DNA of 57,888 nucleotides from an uncultured Flavobacteriaceae bacterium (GCA_913062575.1 CAJXVT010000011.1:1-57888), one strand, 5' to 3'. Positions 45,316-55,876 are shown, counted from the stretch's first letter. The notes: generated from the sequence alone by a model not told the origin. Made by a program: numbers and translations.

Positions 45316-45477
45316 GTAGTATCTAATTGATACATCGAATATATAAAATGTATCTGAAATTCGCTATTCATTAATCGTTAAAATATATTAAGAATTACGT
45401 TTTACTTTTCAATAAAAATCAACCAAATCTTTTATCTTAGCTCTTTCAGTAAATGATCTTTTTTTCTTTTAAAAAAA

Positions 45478-46296
45478 ATGGAATTTAACAGCAAAAAAAT
45501 TCAGCAACAATACCAAGGTTTTTTAGAAACAAAACTTCTGTGGAAAGGCATTTTTTATGGACTCAAACAAATGCAGTTTTCTGAAATAAACACGACTCTT
45601 TTTGAAGGCAAACTGACCAAAAACCCAAGGTTAGGGAAACGTGTAGAATCGTTTGTTTCTTGTTATTTACAGCAATTTGAAACCATAAAAATTGTTCACG
45701 AAAACATTCAAATCCAAAAAGAAAATATCACCGTTGGCGAGATTGACTGTGTTCTTACACAAGGAAACACCCCCATTCATTTAGAGATTATATTTAAATA
45801 TTACTTGTACGATGCTTCTGTAGGAACAACAGAAATTGAACATTGGATTGGCCCAAATAGAAACGATTCTTTACAGCAGAAAATTGAAAAACTCAGCGTC
45901 AAACAATTGCCACTGTTATATAGAGAAGAAACGAAAAAATATGTAGATATTGATGTTTCCAGCATTGTACAGAAAGTGTTTTTTAAAGCACAATTATTTG
46001 TGCCCTACTCCAATCAGAATATTCAATTTGAACAACTAAATCCAGCTTGTGTGACTGGTTTTTACATCTACCAACACGAATTATCAAAATTCAACACTGC
46101 TAAGTTTTCTATTCCAACTAAAATCGATTGGTTACTCGAGCCACATAAAAATGTAGATTGGCTTTCTTTTGATTCTTTCAGAAAACAAACTGAACCTATA
46201 TTACTTTCTAAGAAGTCCCTACTTTGTTGGATCAAGCAACAAAACGGAGAACTTTCTAAATTCTTCCTCGTCTTCTGGGATCCACAGACTCTTTAA
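45478..46296 (+). CDS. DUF1853 family protein
   Basis: A 272-residue cytoplasmic protein resembling DUF1853: LGKRVESFVSCYLQQF, then GEIDCVLTQGNTPIHLEIIFKYYLYD. The arrangement GE(I)D...HLEI-x-x-K resembles the E/D...ExK core of PD-(D/E)xK nucleases, which is an inference from spacing only. The function is not established. A degenerate repeat element separates it from recQ downstream. Confidence 0.75.
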   Translation: MEFNSKKIQQQYQGFLETKLLWKGIFYGLKQMQFSEINTTLFEGKLTKNPRLGKRVESFVSCYLQQFETIKIVHENIQIQKENITVGEIDCVLTQGNTPIHLEIIFKYYLYDASVGTTEIEHWIGPNRNDSLQQKIEKLSVKQLPLLYREETKKYVDIDVSSIVQKVFFKAQLFVPYSNQNIQFEQLNPACVTGFYIYQHELSKFNTAKFSIPTKIDWLLEPHKNVDWLSFDSFRKQTEPILLSKKSLLCWIKQQNGELSKFFLVFWDPQTL

Positions 46297-46310
46297 GTAT
46301 TTCACTCGGA

Positions 46311-46455
46311 TGAGATCGTTTGCTATCATTCCTGCATAGTAAGGAATTCTTTTTTATCAAGAATCTACTTATGGATTTCCATTTACATGGGAATAAAATT
46401 CTTACTGTCTTACTAAAGAATTATCACTGAGGCAATCTCATAAAAAGAATGCCTC
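46311..46455. repeat. Degenerate nested palindromic element
   Basis: TGAGAT (46311-46316) and ATCTCA (46435-46440) are terminal inverted repeats. Inside are smaller ones, for example ATTCC/GGAAT near 46327-46347 and TTCCAT/ATGG near 46376-46392, and a GAGGCA/TGCCTC hairpin lies at the right end. The ATTCCT...AGGAAT part resembles the repeat at 49263-49337. There is no ORF here. Confidence 0.45.
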
Positions 46456-46531
46456 ATAATTTGGGTCAAATATTCGTTTCAAATTCCCCACTTCTTCCCT
46501 ATTTTTACACTCTAAAAAAAATTGTTGAACT

Positions 46532-48655
46532 ATGCCGCAGCTAAAATTTCAAAACAATATGGTTACTACCTTAAAGAAATATTTTGGGTATGATCATTTT
46601 CGCGATCAACAATTAGAAATTATAGAAACCGTTTTACAACGCAAAGACAGTATGGTTATTATGCCAACTGGTGGAGGAAAGTCTATTTGTTTTCAGTTGC
46701 CAGCCTTGCACTTTGAAGGTGTTACTTTGGTGGTTTCTCCATTAATTGCATTGATGAAAGATCAAGTAGATGGTTTGAATGCAAACGGAATTATGGCTGC
46801 CTATTTTAACAGCAGTCAATCTAGCGATGAGCATGCTACCATTCTAGAAAGCATTCATCAGAAAAAATTAAAACTGCTGTATGTAGCTCCAGAGAGTTTG
46901 AGAATATTAGAAAATATCATTTCAGAAAAATACATTAGCTGTATCGCTGTTGACGAAGCACATTGTATTTCTTCTTGGGGACACGATTTTCGTCCTTCTT
47001 ATCAACAATTAAGCTTCTTTAAAAAATTATTACCAAATACACCAGTAATTGCACTTACAGCTACTGCTGATAAAGCAACACGAGAAGATATTTTAAATCA
47101 GTTAAACATTCCAAAAGCAAAGCAATTCATTACTTCTTTTGATCGTAAAAACATTTCTTTAGAAGTTCGTTTGGCTGATAAACGAGTGGCGCAAATTATT
47201 CGTTTTATCAACGAACGTAAGCAGGAATACGGAATTGTATATTGTTTGAGTAGAAAAACGACAGAGCAATTGGCAGATAAATTGTCTATCAACGGAATTA
47301 AAGCTGCTGCTTATCACGCAGGATTGCCTTTTGATAAAAGAAGCCAGGTTCAAGAAGATTTTATTTTTGATAAAATAAATGTTGTTTGTGCAACAGTAGC
47401 ATTTGGTATGGGAATTGACAAGTCAAATGTGCGTTGGGTTGTGCATTACAACATGCCAAAAAACTTGGAAGGATATTACCAAGAAATTGGTAGAGCTGGT
47501 AGAGATGGTTTGAAATCGAATGCCTTACTTTTTCATAGTTATGCTGATGTAATTCAGCTGCGAAAGTTTGCACAAGGTGCCAGTAATGAAGAAGTACAAA
47601 TTGCTAAGCTAGACCGTATGAAACAATTTACAGAAGCAACTACCTGTAGACGAAAAATACTATTGAGTTATTTTGGCGAATTGCTAGCAGATAATTGCGG
47701 AAATTGTGATGTATGTAAGAATCCTCCTCATTTTTTTAACGGGACTGTTATTGCTCAAAAAATACTGTCAACCATTTATAGATTAAAAGAACAAGAAGCT
47801 TCTGGAACGGTGATAGATGTGTTGCGTGGTGCAAATAACGCAGCTGTAAACGATAAAAATTACCAAAGCATTTCTACTTTCGGAATTGGGAAAGGGACTT
47901 CTTGGAAAGACTGGCAACAATACATCATTCAGCTAATCAACCAAGGGTTTTGTGAAATTGCTTTTCATAAAAACAACAATTTACAACTGACAGACTTTTC
48001 TAAGAAAGTATTGTTTGATAATACAATTGTGCATTTGACAAAACCTGTTATTACCGCAGAAATATCGCAGAAAGAGAAGAAATCAAAAGTCATTAAAAAG
48101 AAAAAAAACAACACCTTATTTGAAAAACTAAGAGCCTTGCGATATAAAATTTCTTTGGAAGAAAACATTCCGGCTTATTTGGTTTTTAACGATGCAACCT
48201 TAAAAGAAATAGAAAGAGAACGACCAATGTCTGAATCTGAATTTTTATTGATTAGTGGTGTAGGTCAACGAAAAGCAGAAGTATATGGTGCTGAATTTAT
48301 TGCTGAAGTAATTGATTTTATGGGCAGTAAAGTAATTAGAAAAACTAAGAAATCAGAAACACATTTAGTGACTTATGAGTTGTACAAATCTGGTTTAAGC
48401 ATTGATGAAATCTCAATTGAACGTAAATTAAAATCGCCAACGATATACTCTCATATTGCGCGTTTATTTCTAGAAGGAAAAGACATCGCCATATTTAATT
48501 TTGTTTCTAGAAAAGAAGTGGATTTGGTACAAGAAGCTAAAAAGTCTTTGGACAGTCCAAAAACTTTAAAAGCCTACTTTGATTATTTTGATGAACAATT
48601 GGATTATTTTAAAATCCGATTGGCATTGAGTATTATCGAAAAAGAAGAACGTTAG
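46532..48655 (+). CDS. recQ: ATP-dependent DNA helicase RecQ
   Basis: A 707-residue RecQ helicase with the full domain set. The SF2 core has MPTGGGKS (I), [15 protein letters not shown] (II plus the RecQ aromatic loop), TATA (III) and [10 protein letters not shown] (VI). The zinc-binding module is C(R)RK...CGNCDVC (about residues 370-395). A winged-helix RQC domain follows, then HRDC (about 530-600, [20 protein letters not shown]) and an extra C-terminal helix-turn-helix segment ([18 protein letters not shown]). It unwinds DNA in recombination and repair. Its stop codon overlaps that of the convergent hisIE gene by four bases. Confidence 0.96.
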   Translation: MPQLKFQNNMVTTLKKYFGYDHFRDQQLEIIETVLQRKDSMVIMPTGGGKSICFQLPALHFEGVTLVVSPLIALMKDQVDGLNANGIMAAYFNSSQSSDEHATILESIHQKKLKLLYVAPESLRILENIISEKYISCIAVDEAHCISSWGHDFRPSYQQLSFFKKLLPNTPVIALTATADKATREDILNQLNIPKAKQFITSFDRKNISLEVRLADKRVAQIIRFINERKQEYGIVYCLSRKTTEQLADKLSINGIKAAAYHAGLPFDKRSQVQEDFIFDKINVVCATVAFGMGIDKSNVRWVVHYNMPKNLEGYYQEIGRAGRDGLKSNALLFHSYADVIQLRKFAQGASNEEVQIAKLDRMKQFTEATTCRRKILLSYFGELLADNCGNCDVCKNPPHFFNGTVIAQKILSTIYRLKEQEASGTVIDVLRGANNAAVNDKNYQSISTFGIGKGTSWKDWQQYIIQLINQGFCEIAFHKNNNLQLTDFSKKVLFDNTIVHLTKPVITAEISQKEKKSKVIKKKKNNTLFEKLRALRYKISLEENIPAYLVFNDATLKEIERERPMSESEFLLISGVGQRKAEVYGAEFIAEVIDFMGSKVIRKTKKSETHLVTYELYKSGLSIDEISIERKLKSPTIYSHIARLFLEGKDIAIFNFVSRKEVDLVQEAKKSLDSPKTLKAYFDYFDEQLDYFKIRLALSIIEKEER

Positions 48656-49248
48656 CTTCTATTTTTTAAAATATCTACAACATCATTCAATTGAAAACCT
48701 TTTGCTTGCAACAATAGTAAATAGTGAAATAACAAATCGGCACTTTCACTTAAAAACAAGTCGTCATTGTTGTCTTTTGCCTCAATAATAACTTCTACTG
48801 CTTCTTCTCCAACCTTTTGTGCTACTTTGTTAATGCCACTAGCAAACAAAGAAGCTACATATGATTTTGTGGTATCAGCTTCTGCTATTCGATTTGCAAT
48901 GGTTGTTTCTAGACTGGAAATAAATCCATAGTTCTCTCTATTTTTTTCATTCCAGCAAGTATCAGAACCTTTGTGACAAGTTGAGCCTTTTGGTTCTACT
49001 TGAATTAGCAAGGTATCGTTATCACAATCTAATTTAATATCGACCAACTCCAAGGTGTTCCCACTTTCTTCTCCTTTAGTCCATAGACGATTTTTAGTTC
49101 GAGAAAAGAACGTAACCAACTTGGTTGTTATGGTTTTATCAAACGCTTCCTGATTCATATAACCCAACATCAATATATTTTTAGTGCTACTATCTTGAAT
49201 GATTGCCGGAACGAGTCCGTTATTGTTTTTTGTGAAATTTATGTTCAT
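48652..49248 (-). CDS. hisIE: Bifunctional phosphoribosyl-AMP cyclohydrolase/phosphoribosyl-ATP pyrophosphatase
   Basis: A 198-residue fusion performing steps 2 and 3 of histidine synthesis. The HisI half (about 1-105) carries the metal-binding DCDNDTLL and the Cys pair in [12 protein letters not shown]. The HisE half (about 110-198) has [13 protein letters not shown] and [13 protein letters not shown]. The start is placed at 49248 (MNINFTKNN), because the longer frame from 49293 begins inside the palindromic repeat at 49263-49337. It is the last gene of the his operon; no terminator is visible before recQ's convergent end. Confidence 0.95.
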   Translation of the reverse strand: MNINFTKNNNGLVPAIIQDSSTKNILMLGYMNQEAFDKTITTKLVTFFSRTKNRLWTKGEESGNTLELVDIKLDCDNDTLLIQVEPKGSTCHKGSDTCWNEKNRENYGFISSLETTIANRIAEADTTKSYVASLFASGINKVAQKVGEEAVEVIIEAKDNNDDLFLSESADLLFHYLLLLQAKGFQLNDVVDILKNRS

Positions 49249-49262
49249 ATTGTTGTTCTTTA

Positions 49263-49337
49263 TGTCATTCCTACCAAAGTGGAGGAATCTCATTAAAATA
49301 GATTTCTCAATTACGCTTTGCTACATTCGAAATGACA
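49263..49337. repeat. Palindromic repeat element in the hisF-hisIE gap, copy B
   Basis: A 75-bp element with TGTCATT and AATGACA at its ends, an internal ATTCCT...GAGGAAT pair and the block AGATTTCTC. It fills almost the whole gap between hisF and hisIE. Copies or parts occur at 38303-38420, 50272-50299 and, more diverged, 53608-53681. Confidence 0.75.
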
Positions 49338-49343
49338 ATTTGT

Positions 49344-50099
49344 TTAAAGTCGTACTGGAATTTGATTCCGTTGTAATTCTTGTTTTAATTCGTTTATTTC
49401 TATTTCTTTAAAGTGAAAAACACTTGCTGCAAGTGCTGCATCTGCTTTTCCTTTGATAAAAGCATCAGTAAAATGTTGTTTGTTACCTGCGCCACCAGAA
49501 GCAATAATCGGAATATTCACCAATGATGACAATTCAGCCAACGCTTCATTCGCAAAACCATCTTTGGTACCGTCGTTTTCCATAGACGTGAATAGAATCT
49601 CTCCTGCTCCACGTTCTGCAACTTCTTTTGCCCAATCAAATAAATTCAATTCTGTTGGCACTTTTCCGCCAACCAAATGCACAATCCAAATGCCGTCTAT
49701 TCTTTTTGCATCAATAGCAACGGTAATGCATTGGTTACCAAACTTATTCGCCAAGTCATTAATCAATTGCGGATTTTTAACTGCGGATGAATTGATAGAA
49801 ACCTTATCAGCACCAGAGTTTAGTAATAGCGTAACATCTTCAATGCTTGATATTCCTCCACCAACAGTAAATGGAATGTTTACCTGTTCTGCGACTTTTA
49901 GCACCAAATCGATTAAGGTTTTACGTTTCTCTTCCGTTGCAGAAATATCCAAAAACACCAATTCATCTGCGCCATTTTTTGCATAGATTTTTGCAAGTTC
50001 TACTGGATCACCAGCATCACGTAAATTGACAAAATTAACCCCCTTTACCGTTCTCCCATCTTTGATATCTAAACAGGGAATGATTCTTTTTGTAAACAT
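49344..50099 (-). CDS. hisF: Imidazole glycerol phosphate synthase cyclase subunit HisF
   Basis: A 251-residue TIM barrel. The two catalytic aspartates are in [12 protein letters not shown] (Asp11 position) and VAIDAKRI (Asp130 position); phosphate-binding loops GGGISS and ASGGAG are intact. It combines PRFAR with ammonia from HisH to make IGP and AICAR. It lies 10 bases after hisA. Confidence 0.97.
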   Translation of the reverse strand: MFTKRIIPCLDIKDGRTVKGVNFVNLRDAGDPVELAKIYAKNGADELVFLDISATEEKRKTLIDLVLKVAEQVNIPFTVGGGISSIEDVTLLLNSGADKVSINSSAVKNPQLINDLANKFGNQCITVAIDAKRIDGIWIVHLVGGKVPTELNLFDWAKEVAERGAGEILFTSMENDGTKDGFANEALAELSSLVNIPIIASGGAGNKQHFTDAFIKGKADAALAASVFHFKEIEINELKQELQRNQIPVRL

Positions 50100-50109
50100 A
50101 ATATAGTGG

Positions 50110-50868
50110 TTAGTGGTTGGTGGTTAGGATATAGTTTTCTAATTGTTTCAATGAAATTCTATTTTCATAAATTGCTTTTCCAATAATGACTCCTTCGCAG
50201 CCCATTTCAGCTAGTTTCGGAATCTCATCAAATGTTGAAACTCCTCCAGAAGCGATTAGTCTTAATTTATTAGATTTCTCACTACCGTTCGAAATGACAC
50301 ATGCATTTAATATTTGCTGATACAACTCAAACGAAGGTCCTAATAGCATTCCGTCTTTAGCTATATCTGTAGAAATCACATATTGGGCACCTTCTTTTTG
50401 ATAGTTTTGAATAAATGGAATAATATCTTCTGTACTTTCTTCTAACCAACCATTGGTTGCAATTTTTCCATTATTGGCATCGGCTCCCAAAATAACTTTA
50501 TCAGATCCGAAGTTTGCAATCCATTCTTTAAATAACATTGGTTTTTTAACAGCAATACTTCCCCCGGTAATTTGATTGGCTCCAGAATTAAAAGCAATTT
50601 TCACATCTTCATCAGCTTTTAATCCTCCACCAAAATCTATCTGTAGATTGGTTTTTGAAGCGATGTTCTCTAACACTTTATAATTAATGATTTTACTCGC
50701 TTTAGCGCCGTCTAAATCTACCAAATGCAAAAAAGCAATTCCCGCTTGTTCAAACTCCTTTGCAACCTCTAACGGACTTTCATTGTATATTTTCTTTGTG
50801 CTATAATCACCTTTTGATAATCTGACGCATTTTCCGTCTATAACATCTATTGCTGGTATAATTCTCAT
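50110..50868 (-). CDS. hisA: Phosphoribosylformimino-AICAR isomerase HisA, with a repeat-derived insertion
   Basis: A 252-residue TIM barrel for the Amadori rearrangement step. The catalytic Asp pair is in [13 protein letters not shown] and LGADANNGK, and GGGLK and ASGGVS bind phosphate. The protein is about ten residues longer than usual. The excess is the segment around residues 190-200 ([12 protein letters not shown]), just before the strand LRLIASGG. Its DNA (50272-50299) matches the palindromic repeat seen in the neighbouring gaps, so a mobile repeat seems to have landed in frame on a surface loop. All active-site blocks remain, so the enzyme should work. Its start overlaps the hisH stop by four bases. 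Confidence 0.96.
   Translation of the reverse strand: MRIIPAIDVIDGKCVRLSKGDYSTKKIYNESPLEVAKEFEQAGIAFLHLVDLDGAKASKIINYKVLENIASKTNLQIDFGGGLKADEDVKIAFNSGANQITGGSIAVKKPMLFKEWIANFGSDKVILGADANNGKIATNGWLEESTEDIIPFIQNYQKEGAQYVISTDIAKDGMLLGPSFELYQQILNACVISNGSEKSNKLRLIASGGVSTFDEIPKLAEMGCEGVIIGKAIYENRISLKQLENYILTTNH
50272..50299 (-). repeat. Palindromic repeat fragment inside the hisA coding sequence, copy A
   Basis: Read on the minus strand this 28-bp stretch begins TGTCATTTCGAA and ends GAGAAATCT, the same ends as the first part of the element at 49263-49337 in its minus orientation. It is in frame and encodes the extra residues near 190-200 of HisA. Confidence 0.75.
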
Positions 50869-51446
50869 AATTCAATAAAATTTTTTAATAACTTTTCTCC
50901 TACTTTACTACTCTTTTCTGGGTGAAACTGCACACCATAAAAGTTCTCTTTTTGCAAGGCTGATGCATAATTGACTCCATAATTAGTCGTTGCAATTTCT
51001 TCTTCACAACTTTCTGCATAATAACTGTGGATTAAATACATAAATGCTGATTCATCAATCCCATCAAAAAGATTTGATTTAAGGTCTATAATCGTATTCC
51101 AGCCTATCTGCGGCACTTTTACTTCGTTTGTGAATCTTTTTACCTTAGTGTTAAAAATTCCCAACCCTTTGGTAGTATTCTCTTCTGTAAAATCACACAA
51201 CAATTGCATTCCCAAGCAAATTCCCAATAAGGGTTGTTCTAGGGTCGGAATTAATGTATCCAAACCAGATGCTGCTAATTTCTGCATTGCTGAACTCGCT
51301 TCTCCAACACCAGGGAAAATAATTTTATCAGCAGCTTGTATTTCAGCAATATCATTTGATAATTTTGCTTCAACTCCTAATCTTTTAAAAGCAAACTGAA
51401 TGCTTTTAATGTTTCCAGCTCCGTAATCTATAATTACTATCTTCAT
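50865..51446 (-). CDS. hisH: Imidazole glycerol phosphate synthase glutaminase subunit HisH
   Basis: A 193-residue class I glutamine amidotransferase. The nucleophile Cys77 lies in GICLGMQLL, and the His-Glu pair is in VQFHPEKS. It feeds ammonia to HisF. It overlaps hisA by four bases and hisB by one, so the subunits are made in step. Confidence 0.97.
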   Translation of the reverse strand: MKIVIIDYGAGNIKSIQFAFKRLGVEAKLSNDIAEIQAADKIIFPGVGEASSAMQKLAASGLDTLIPTLEQPLLGICLGMQLLCDFTEENTTKGLGIFNTKVKRFTNEVKVPQIGWNTIIDLKSNLFDGIDESAFMYLIHSYYAESCEEEIATTNYGVNYASALQKENFYGVQFHPEKSSKVGEKLLKNFIEL

Positions 51447-52555
51447 TACAACATTCCTTTAGTTGATGGAAAAATCATTTTCTCTGGGTCTCTTTTTACA
51501 GCTACTTTTATAGCTTTTGCAAAAGCTTTAAAAACGGCTTCTATCTTGTGGTGCTCATTGGCTCCTTCTGCTTTGATATTCAAATTACATTTTGCGCCAT
51601 CTGTAAATGATTTAAAAAAGTGATAAAACATTTCTGTTGGCATTTTACCAATCATTTCTCTTTTAAAATCGGCTTCCCAAACCAACCAATTTCTTCCACC
51701 AAAATCCAACGCTACTTGTGCCAAACAGTCATCCATTGGCAAACAAAAACCATAACGTTCTATTCCTAATTTGTTTGCCAATGCTGTATTAAACACTTCA
51801 CCTAAAGCAATGGCTGTATCTTCAATTGTGTGGTGTTCATCTACTTCTAAATCACCTTGCACCTGAATATTTAAATTGATTTGTCCGTGACGTGCAATTT
51901 GATCTAACATGTGATCAAAAAATGCAATTCCGGTATCAATCGTACTTTTTCCTGATCCATCTAAATTCAGATTGATTTTAATCTTTGTTTCGTTTGTATT
52001 TCTCTCTATACTTGCTGTTCTTTCCTCTAATTTCAAGAACTCATAAATGGTTTCCCAAGAAGCTGTTTTCAGCACTTGTGTATCATTTTCATAGTTCAAT
52101 TCAGAATCTGAGCTAAGTAGAATCCCTTTTGCTTTTAAATTGTCCGCCAGCTCAATATCTGTCAAGCGGTCTCCAATGACAAATGAGTTTTCTAAATCAT
52201 AATTACCTATTAAATACTTTGTTAACAAACCTGTTCTTGGTTTTCTGTTTGGCGAGTTTTCTTCGGGGAAAGAGTCATCGATTAATACATTCTCAAATTC
52301 AACCCCTTCGTTTTTAAAGGCCTGAATTATTTTATTCTGTGCAGGCCAAAAGGTTTCTGCTGGAAAAGAATCTGTGCCTAAACCATCTTGGTTGGTTACC
52401 ATCACCAATTCGAAATTCAACTCTTCTGCTATTTTACTCAACCACCTAAAAACACCTGGATAGAATTCTAACTTCTCTAAACTATCTAATTGGTAATCCA
52501 TTGGCGGCTCTATTGCTAAGGTTCCGTCTCTGTCTATAAATACTACTTTTTTCAT
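51446..52555 (-). CDS. hisB: Bifunctional histidinol-phosphatase/imidazoleglycerol-phosphate dehydratase
   Basis: A 369-residue fusion. The N-terminal HAD phosphatase (about 1-165) opens with the nucleophile motif FIDRDGTLA. The dehydratase (about 175-369) has the metal-binding [13 protein letters not shown] and the later [15 protein letters not shown]. It therefore carries out two non-adjacent steps of the pathway, as in enterobacteria and many Bacteroidota. It overlaps hisC by four bases. Confidence 0.97.
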   Translation of the reverse strand: MKKVVFIDRDGTLAIEPPMDYQLDSLEKLEFYPGVFRWLSKIAEELNFELVMVTNQDGLGTDSFPAETFWPAQNKIIQAFKNEGVEFENVLIDDSFPEENSPNRKPRTGLLTKYLIGNYDLENSFVIGDRLTDIELADNLKAKGILLSSDSELNYENDTQVLKTASWETIYEFLKLEERTASIERNTNETKIKINLNLDGSGKSTIDTGIAFFDHMLDQIARHGQINLNIQVQGDLEVDEHHTIEDTAIALGEVFNTALANKLGIERYGFCLPMDDCLAQVALDFGGRNWLVWEADFKREMIGKMPTEMFYHFFKSFTDGAKCNLNIKAEGANEHHKIEAVFKAFAKAIKVAVKRDPEKMIFPSTKGML

Positions 52556-53604
52556 TTATCTAAATATTTTAAAGCCATAATTAATTCTTCATTTCCATAT
52601 GTATTACCTATTGTAAATCTCAAACAGTTTTCACATAATGGTTGATTGGTTCTATTTCTAACAACTATTCCTTCCTCAATTAACTCTTTATATATTTTAT
52701 TCGCATTGTTAACTTTAACAAGTAAGAAATTTGCATCTGAAGAGTATACTTCTTCAACAAGATTCAAAGTGCTTAATTCAATTTTAAGTGCTTTTCTATC
52801 TGATACAATTATTTTGGCTTGCTTATAAATTTCATCTACATTTTCTAAACATTCAATTGCTTTTTGCTGGGTCAATTCATTTACATTATAAGGAGGCTTG
52901 ATACTGTTCAAAACGTTGATAATCTCTTTTGAGGCAAAACAAACCCCTAATCGAATTCCTGCCATTCCATAAGCTTTAGACATGGTTTGGGTGATAATTA
53001 AATTTGGGAATTCCTCCAAACGACTCAACCAACTTTCTTCTTCAGAAAAATCGATATAAGCCTCATCAATTACTACGATTCCTCTAAACTGTCTTAGGAT
53101 TTTTTCCACTTGAACTCTTGAAAAACTATTCCCTGTTGGATTGTTTGGAGAACACAGAAACAAAATTTTACTTTGTTTATTTGCTGCCAATAAAATGGTT
53201 TGTGTCTTTGGTTGAAAGTTAGTTGTCAATTCCACTTCTTTTATGGCAACAGCATTGATATTAGCCAATACTTTATACATTCCGTAAGTAGGTGGTAAAA
53301 TTATGATATTGTCTTTATTTGGTTCACAGAATGCTCTAAAAATCAAATCCAATACTTCGTCGCTTCCATTACCTAGCAAGATATTTTCTACAGCAATATT
53401 CTTTATCTCCGATAATTTCTCTTTTATCCTTTTCTGCTGTGGATCTGGATATCGGTTTACCCCGTTTTCAAATGGATTTTCATTGGCATCTAAAAATACC
53501 AACTTAGAATTAGTTTCAGTAAACTCATCTCTAGCCGATGAGTACGGCTGAATGTTCTTGATGTTTTCTCTAATGAGATTTTGAATAATAGAATCTGTTT
53601 TCAT
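52552..53604 (-). CDS. hisC: Histidinol-phosphate aminotransferase HisC
   Basis: A 350-residue class I/II aminotransferase. The PLP-binding Lys is about residue 210 in [18 protein letters not shown] and DEAYIDF are present, and the final Arg block is CLRFTIG. The start is placed at 53604 (MKTDSIIQN). The longer frame to 53658 would be translated from the repeat element at 53608-53681, and its 18 extra residues are not HisC-like. Confidence 0.96.
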   Translation of the reverse strand: MKTDSIIQNLIRENIKNIQPYSSARDEFTETNSKLVFLDANENPFENGVNRYPDPQQKRIKEKLSEIKNIAVENILLGNGSDEVLDLIFRAFCEPNKDNIIILPPTYGMYKVLANINAVAIKEVELTTNFQPKTQTILLAANKQSKILFLCSPNNPTGNSFSRVQVEKILRQFRGIVVIDEAYIDFSEEESWLSRLEEFPNLIITQTMSKAYGMAGIRLGVCFASKEIINVLNSIKPPYNVNELTQQKAIECLENVDEIYKQAKIIVSDRKALKIELSTLNLVEEVYSSDANFLLVKVNNANKIYKELIEEGIVVRNRTNQPLCENCLRFTIGNTYGNEELIMALKYLDK

Positions 53605-53607
53605 AAT

Positions 53608-53681
53608 AAGACTTCTCGATAAACTTCGTTCACTACTTTCAATGAAAATGTTTTTCATTTCAGTAATGCTCGAGGTGACAT
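53608..53681. repeat. Repeat element in the hisD-hisC gap, copy D (diverged)
   Basis: On the minus strand this 74-bp piece starts TGTCACCTCGAGC and ends TCGAGAAGTCT, a diverged form of the TGTCATTTCGAA...GAGAAATCT pattern of copies A and B. A palindrome (GAAAATG/CATTTTC near its middle) lies inside. It fills the gap between hisD and hisC. Confidence 0.55.
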
Positions 53682-53682
53682 T

Positions 53683-54969
53683 TTAGTTGTTAATTTCTTT
53701 TAATCGTATTGACACTGCATTTTTATGTGCTTGTAGACCTTCTGCTTCTGCCATGGTTTCAATTGCTCCTCCAATATTTTGCAAGCCTACTTTTGAAATT
53801 TTCTGAAAAGTGATACTCTTTAAAAAACTATCTAAATTCACACCAGAGTACGCTTTTGAAAACCCATTGGTTGGTAAGGTATGATTGGTTCCAGACGCAT
53901 AATCTCCTGCGCTTTCTGGTGTGTAATTCCCAATAAAAACAGATCCTGCATTATCAATGTTATCGATAAAATAGACCTCGTTTTCTGAACATATAATAAA
54001 GTGCTCAGGAGCATATTCGTTAATCAATTCTAATGCTACTTCTTTATTTTCAACATAAATGAACCTTGAGTTTGAAATAGCTTGGGTTGCGATTTCTTTT
54101 CTAGTCAGCTCGCTGAGCTGCTTTTGTAACTCACTCTTAACCGATTCTATAATTTCTTTTGAAGTTGACACTAAGAGCACTTGACTATCTACTCCGTGTT
54201 CTGCTTGACTTAATAAATCAGATGCTACAAATGCTGCATTTGCAGAATCGTCTGCAAAAACCAATAGCTCACTTGGTCCAGCCGGCATATCAATAGCGAC
54301 TCCAAATTTAGTTGCTAGCTGTTTTGCTACTGTTACAAATTGATTCCCTGGCCCAAATATTTTAGACACTTTCGGGATGCTTTCAGTTCCGAATGTCATT
54401 CCTGCAATGGCTTGAATTCCGCCTACTTTATAAATTTTAGTGACTCCACAGAGATTCGCTGCATATAAAATTGCCGAATTGATTTCCCCATTTTTATCTG
54501 GCGGAGAACACATCACAATTTCTTTACAACCTGCGATGTTTGCAGGAATTGCCAACATCAAAACGGTAGAAAACAACGGAGCAGTTCCTCCAGGAATGTA
54601 CAAGCCAACCTTTTTAATTGGTCTTTTCTCTTGCCAACATTGCACTCCTTTTGTTGTTTCTACAAATACCGCATCGGTTTGTTGTGCATTGTGAAACTTC
54701 TCAATATTAGACTTGGCTAGAGTAATTGCTTCTTTTAATTCATTAGAAATAGTGTTAATTGCTATTTCAATTTCATTTTGTGAAACAAGAAATGTATTCA
54801 AGTTTACTTTGTCAAACTGTTTTGTGAATTTTGAAATGGCAACATCTCCATTCATTTTTACCGAATCAAAAATAGTATTGACACTACTTTCAATGTCATT
54901 AACCGTCTGTGTTGGTCTTTGTAAAATTGTTTGCCAGTCTTTTCTATTTGGTTTATCTATGATCTTCAT
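53683..54969 (-). CDS. hisD: Histidinol dehydrogenase HisD
   Basis: A 428-residue zinc enzyme for the last two oxidations of the pathway. Conserved blocks include PGGTAPLFSTVLMLAIPA, GPGNQFVTVAKQ, MPAGPSELLVFAD and SQAEHG (zinc-binding Gln/His). EHFII carries the catalytic Glu-His pair, and NHTLPT the downstream loop. The start at 54969 overlaps the hisG stop by one base (TAATG); a longer frame to 54996 only repeats hisG DNA. Confidence 0.97.
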   Translation of the reverse strand: MKIIDKPNRKDWQTILQRPTQTVNDIESSVNTIFDSVKMNGDVAISKFTKQFDKVNLNTFLVSQNEIEIAINTISNELKEAITLAKSNIEKFHNAQQTDAVFVETTKGVQCWQEKRPIKKVGLYIPGGTAPLFSTVLMLAIPANIAGCKEIVMCSPPDKNGEINSAILYAANLCGVTKIYKVGGIQAIAGMTFGTESIPKVSKIFGPGNQFVTVAKQLATKFGVAIDMPAGPSELLVFADDSANAAFVASDLLSQAEHGVDSQVLLVSTSKEIIESVKSELQKQLSELTRKEIATQAISNSRFIYVENKEVALELINEYAPEHFIICSENEVYFIDNIDNAGSVFIGNYTPESAGDYASGTNHTLPTNGFSKAYSGVNLDSFLKSITFQKISKVGLQNIGGAIETMAEAEGLQAHKNAVSIRLKEINN

Positions 54970-55826
54970 TACAGCACCATTTTTTCTATTGGACATACTA
55001 AAATTCCCTCTGCACCTTTTTCTTTTAGTACATCAATAATTTCCCAAAATTGATTTTTCGGAATTACTGAATGTACAGAGCTCCAACCTTTTGTTGCCAA
55101 TGGAAGCACTGTTGGGCTTTTCATTCCTGGTAAAACACTTATGACTTCCTCTAGCTTATTATTTGGAGCATTTAGCAATACATATTTAGAGTTTCGTCCT
55201 TTCAACACAGCTTGTAATCTGAATTGAAGTTTACTTAGAATTAGTTGATTCTCTTTAGAAATTAAAGGAGAAACAGCCAGAACTGCTTCAGATTTTAATA
55301 ATACTTCAATCTCTTTTAATCCATTTTTAAATAAAGTACTTCCGCTAGAAACAATATCACAAATCCCGTCAGCCAAACCAATATTTGGCGCAATCTCTAC
55401 TGAACCATTAATGATGTGGATTTGTGCATCAACATTGTCATTTTTCAAATACTTTTTAACCGTTTCTGGATATGAGGTTGCAATGCGTTTTCCTTTTAAA
55501 TCCTGTAAAGTGGTTGCTGTTGATTCTTTAGGAACTGCAATAGAAACTTTGCATTTAGAAAAGCCTAAACGTTCTACGAACAGTAAATCGTTTCCTTTCT
55601 CTAGCAATACATTTTCTCCAATAATAGCAATATCAACAACACCATCACGTAAATACTGAGGAATGTCTCCGTTTCTCAAGTAGAAAACCTCTAACGGGAA
55701 GTTACTTGCTGTTGCTTTTAATTGGTCTTTTCCATTGTCTATAGAAATTCCACAATCTTTTAAAATTTGTAAGGAGTCTTCATTTAGTCTTCCTGACTTC
55801 TGAATGGCTATTCTTAATTTACTCAT
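54969..55826 (-). CDS. hisG: ATP phosphoribosyltransferase HisG, long form
   Basis: A 285-residue enzyme for the first committed step. Two periplasmic-binding-like lobes (RIAIQKSGRLNEDS, ...GLADGICDIVSSGSTL with the PRPP-binding loop) are followed by an ACT-like regulatory domain (about residues 215-285), so it is the HisG_L type, normally inhibited by histidine without HisZ. It is the first gene of the operon and is preceded by the leader peptide and attenuator described at 55877-55992. Confidence 0.96.
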   Translation of the reverse strand: MSKLRIAIQKSGRLNEDSLQILKDCGISIDNGKDQLKATASNFPLEVFYLRNGDIPQYLRDGVVDIAIIGENVLLEKGNDLLFVERLGFSKCKVSIAVPKESTATTLQDLKGKRIATSYPETVKKYLKNDNVDAQIHIINGSVEIAPNIGLADGICDIVSSGSTLFKNGLKEIEVLLKSEAVLAVSPLISKENQLILSKLQFRLQAVLKGRNSKYVLLNAPNNKLEEVISVLPGMKSPTVLPLATKGWSSVHSVIPKNQFWEIIDVLKEKGAEGILVCPIEKMVL

Positions 55827-55876
55827 GTTTTTGTTAAAATGTCTGAGTAAACCGAAGGAAAATCTTGTGTAAGAAA

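Noticed and set aside
49249..49293. Longer start for hisIE (MRFLHFGRND...).
   Set aside because: These codons come from the palindromic repeat in the hisF-hisIE gap and do not resemble HisI.
49453..49986. 177-codon plus-strand ORF opposite hisF.
   Set aside because: Fully antisense to hisF, with no recognisable domain.
53605..53658. Longer start for hisC.
   Set aside because: The extension is translated from the repeat element between hisD and hisC and has no family match by eye.
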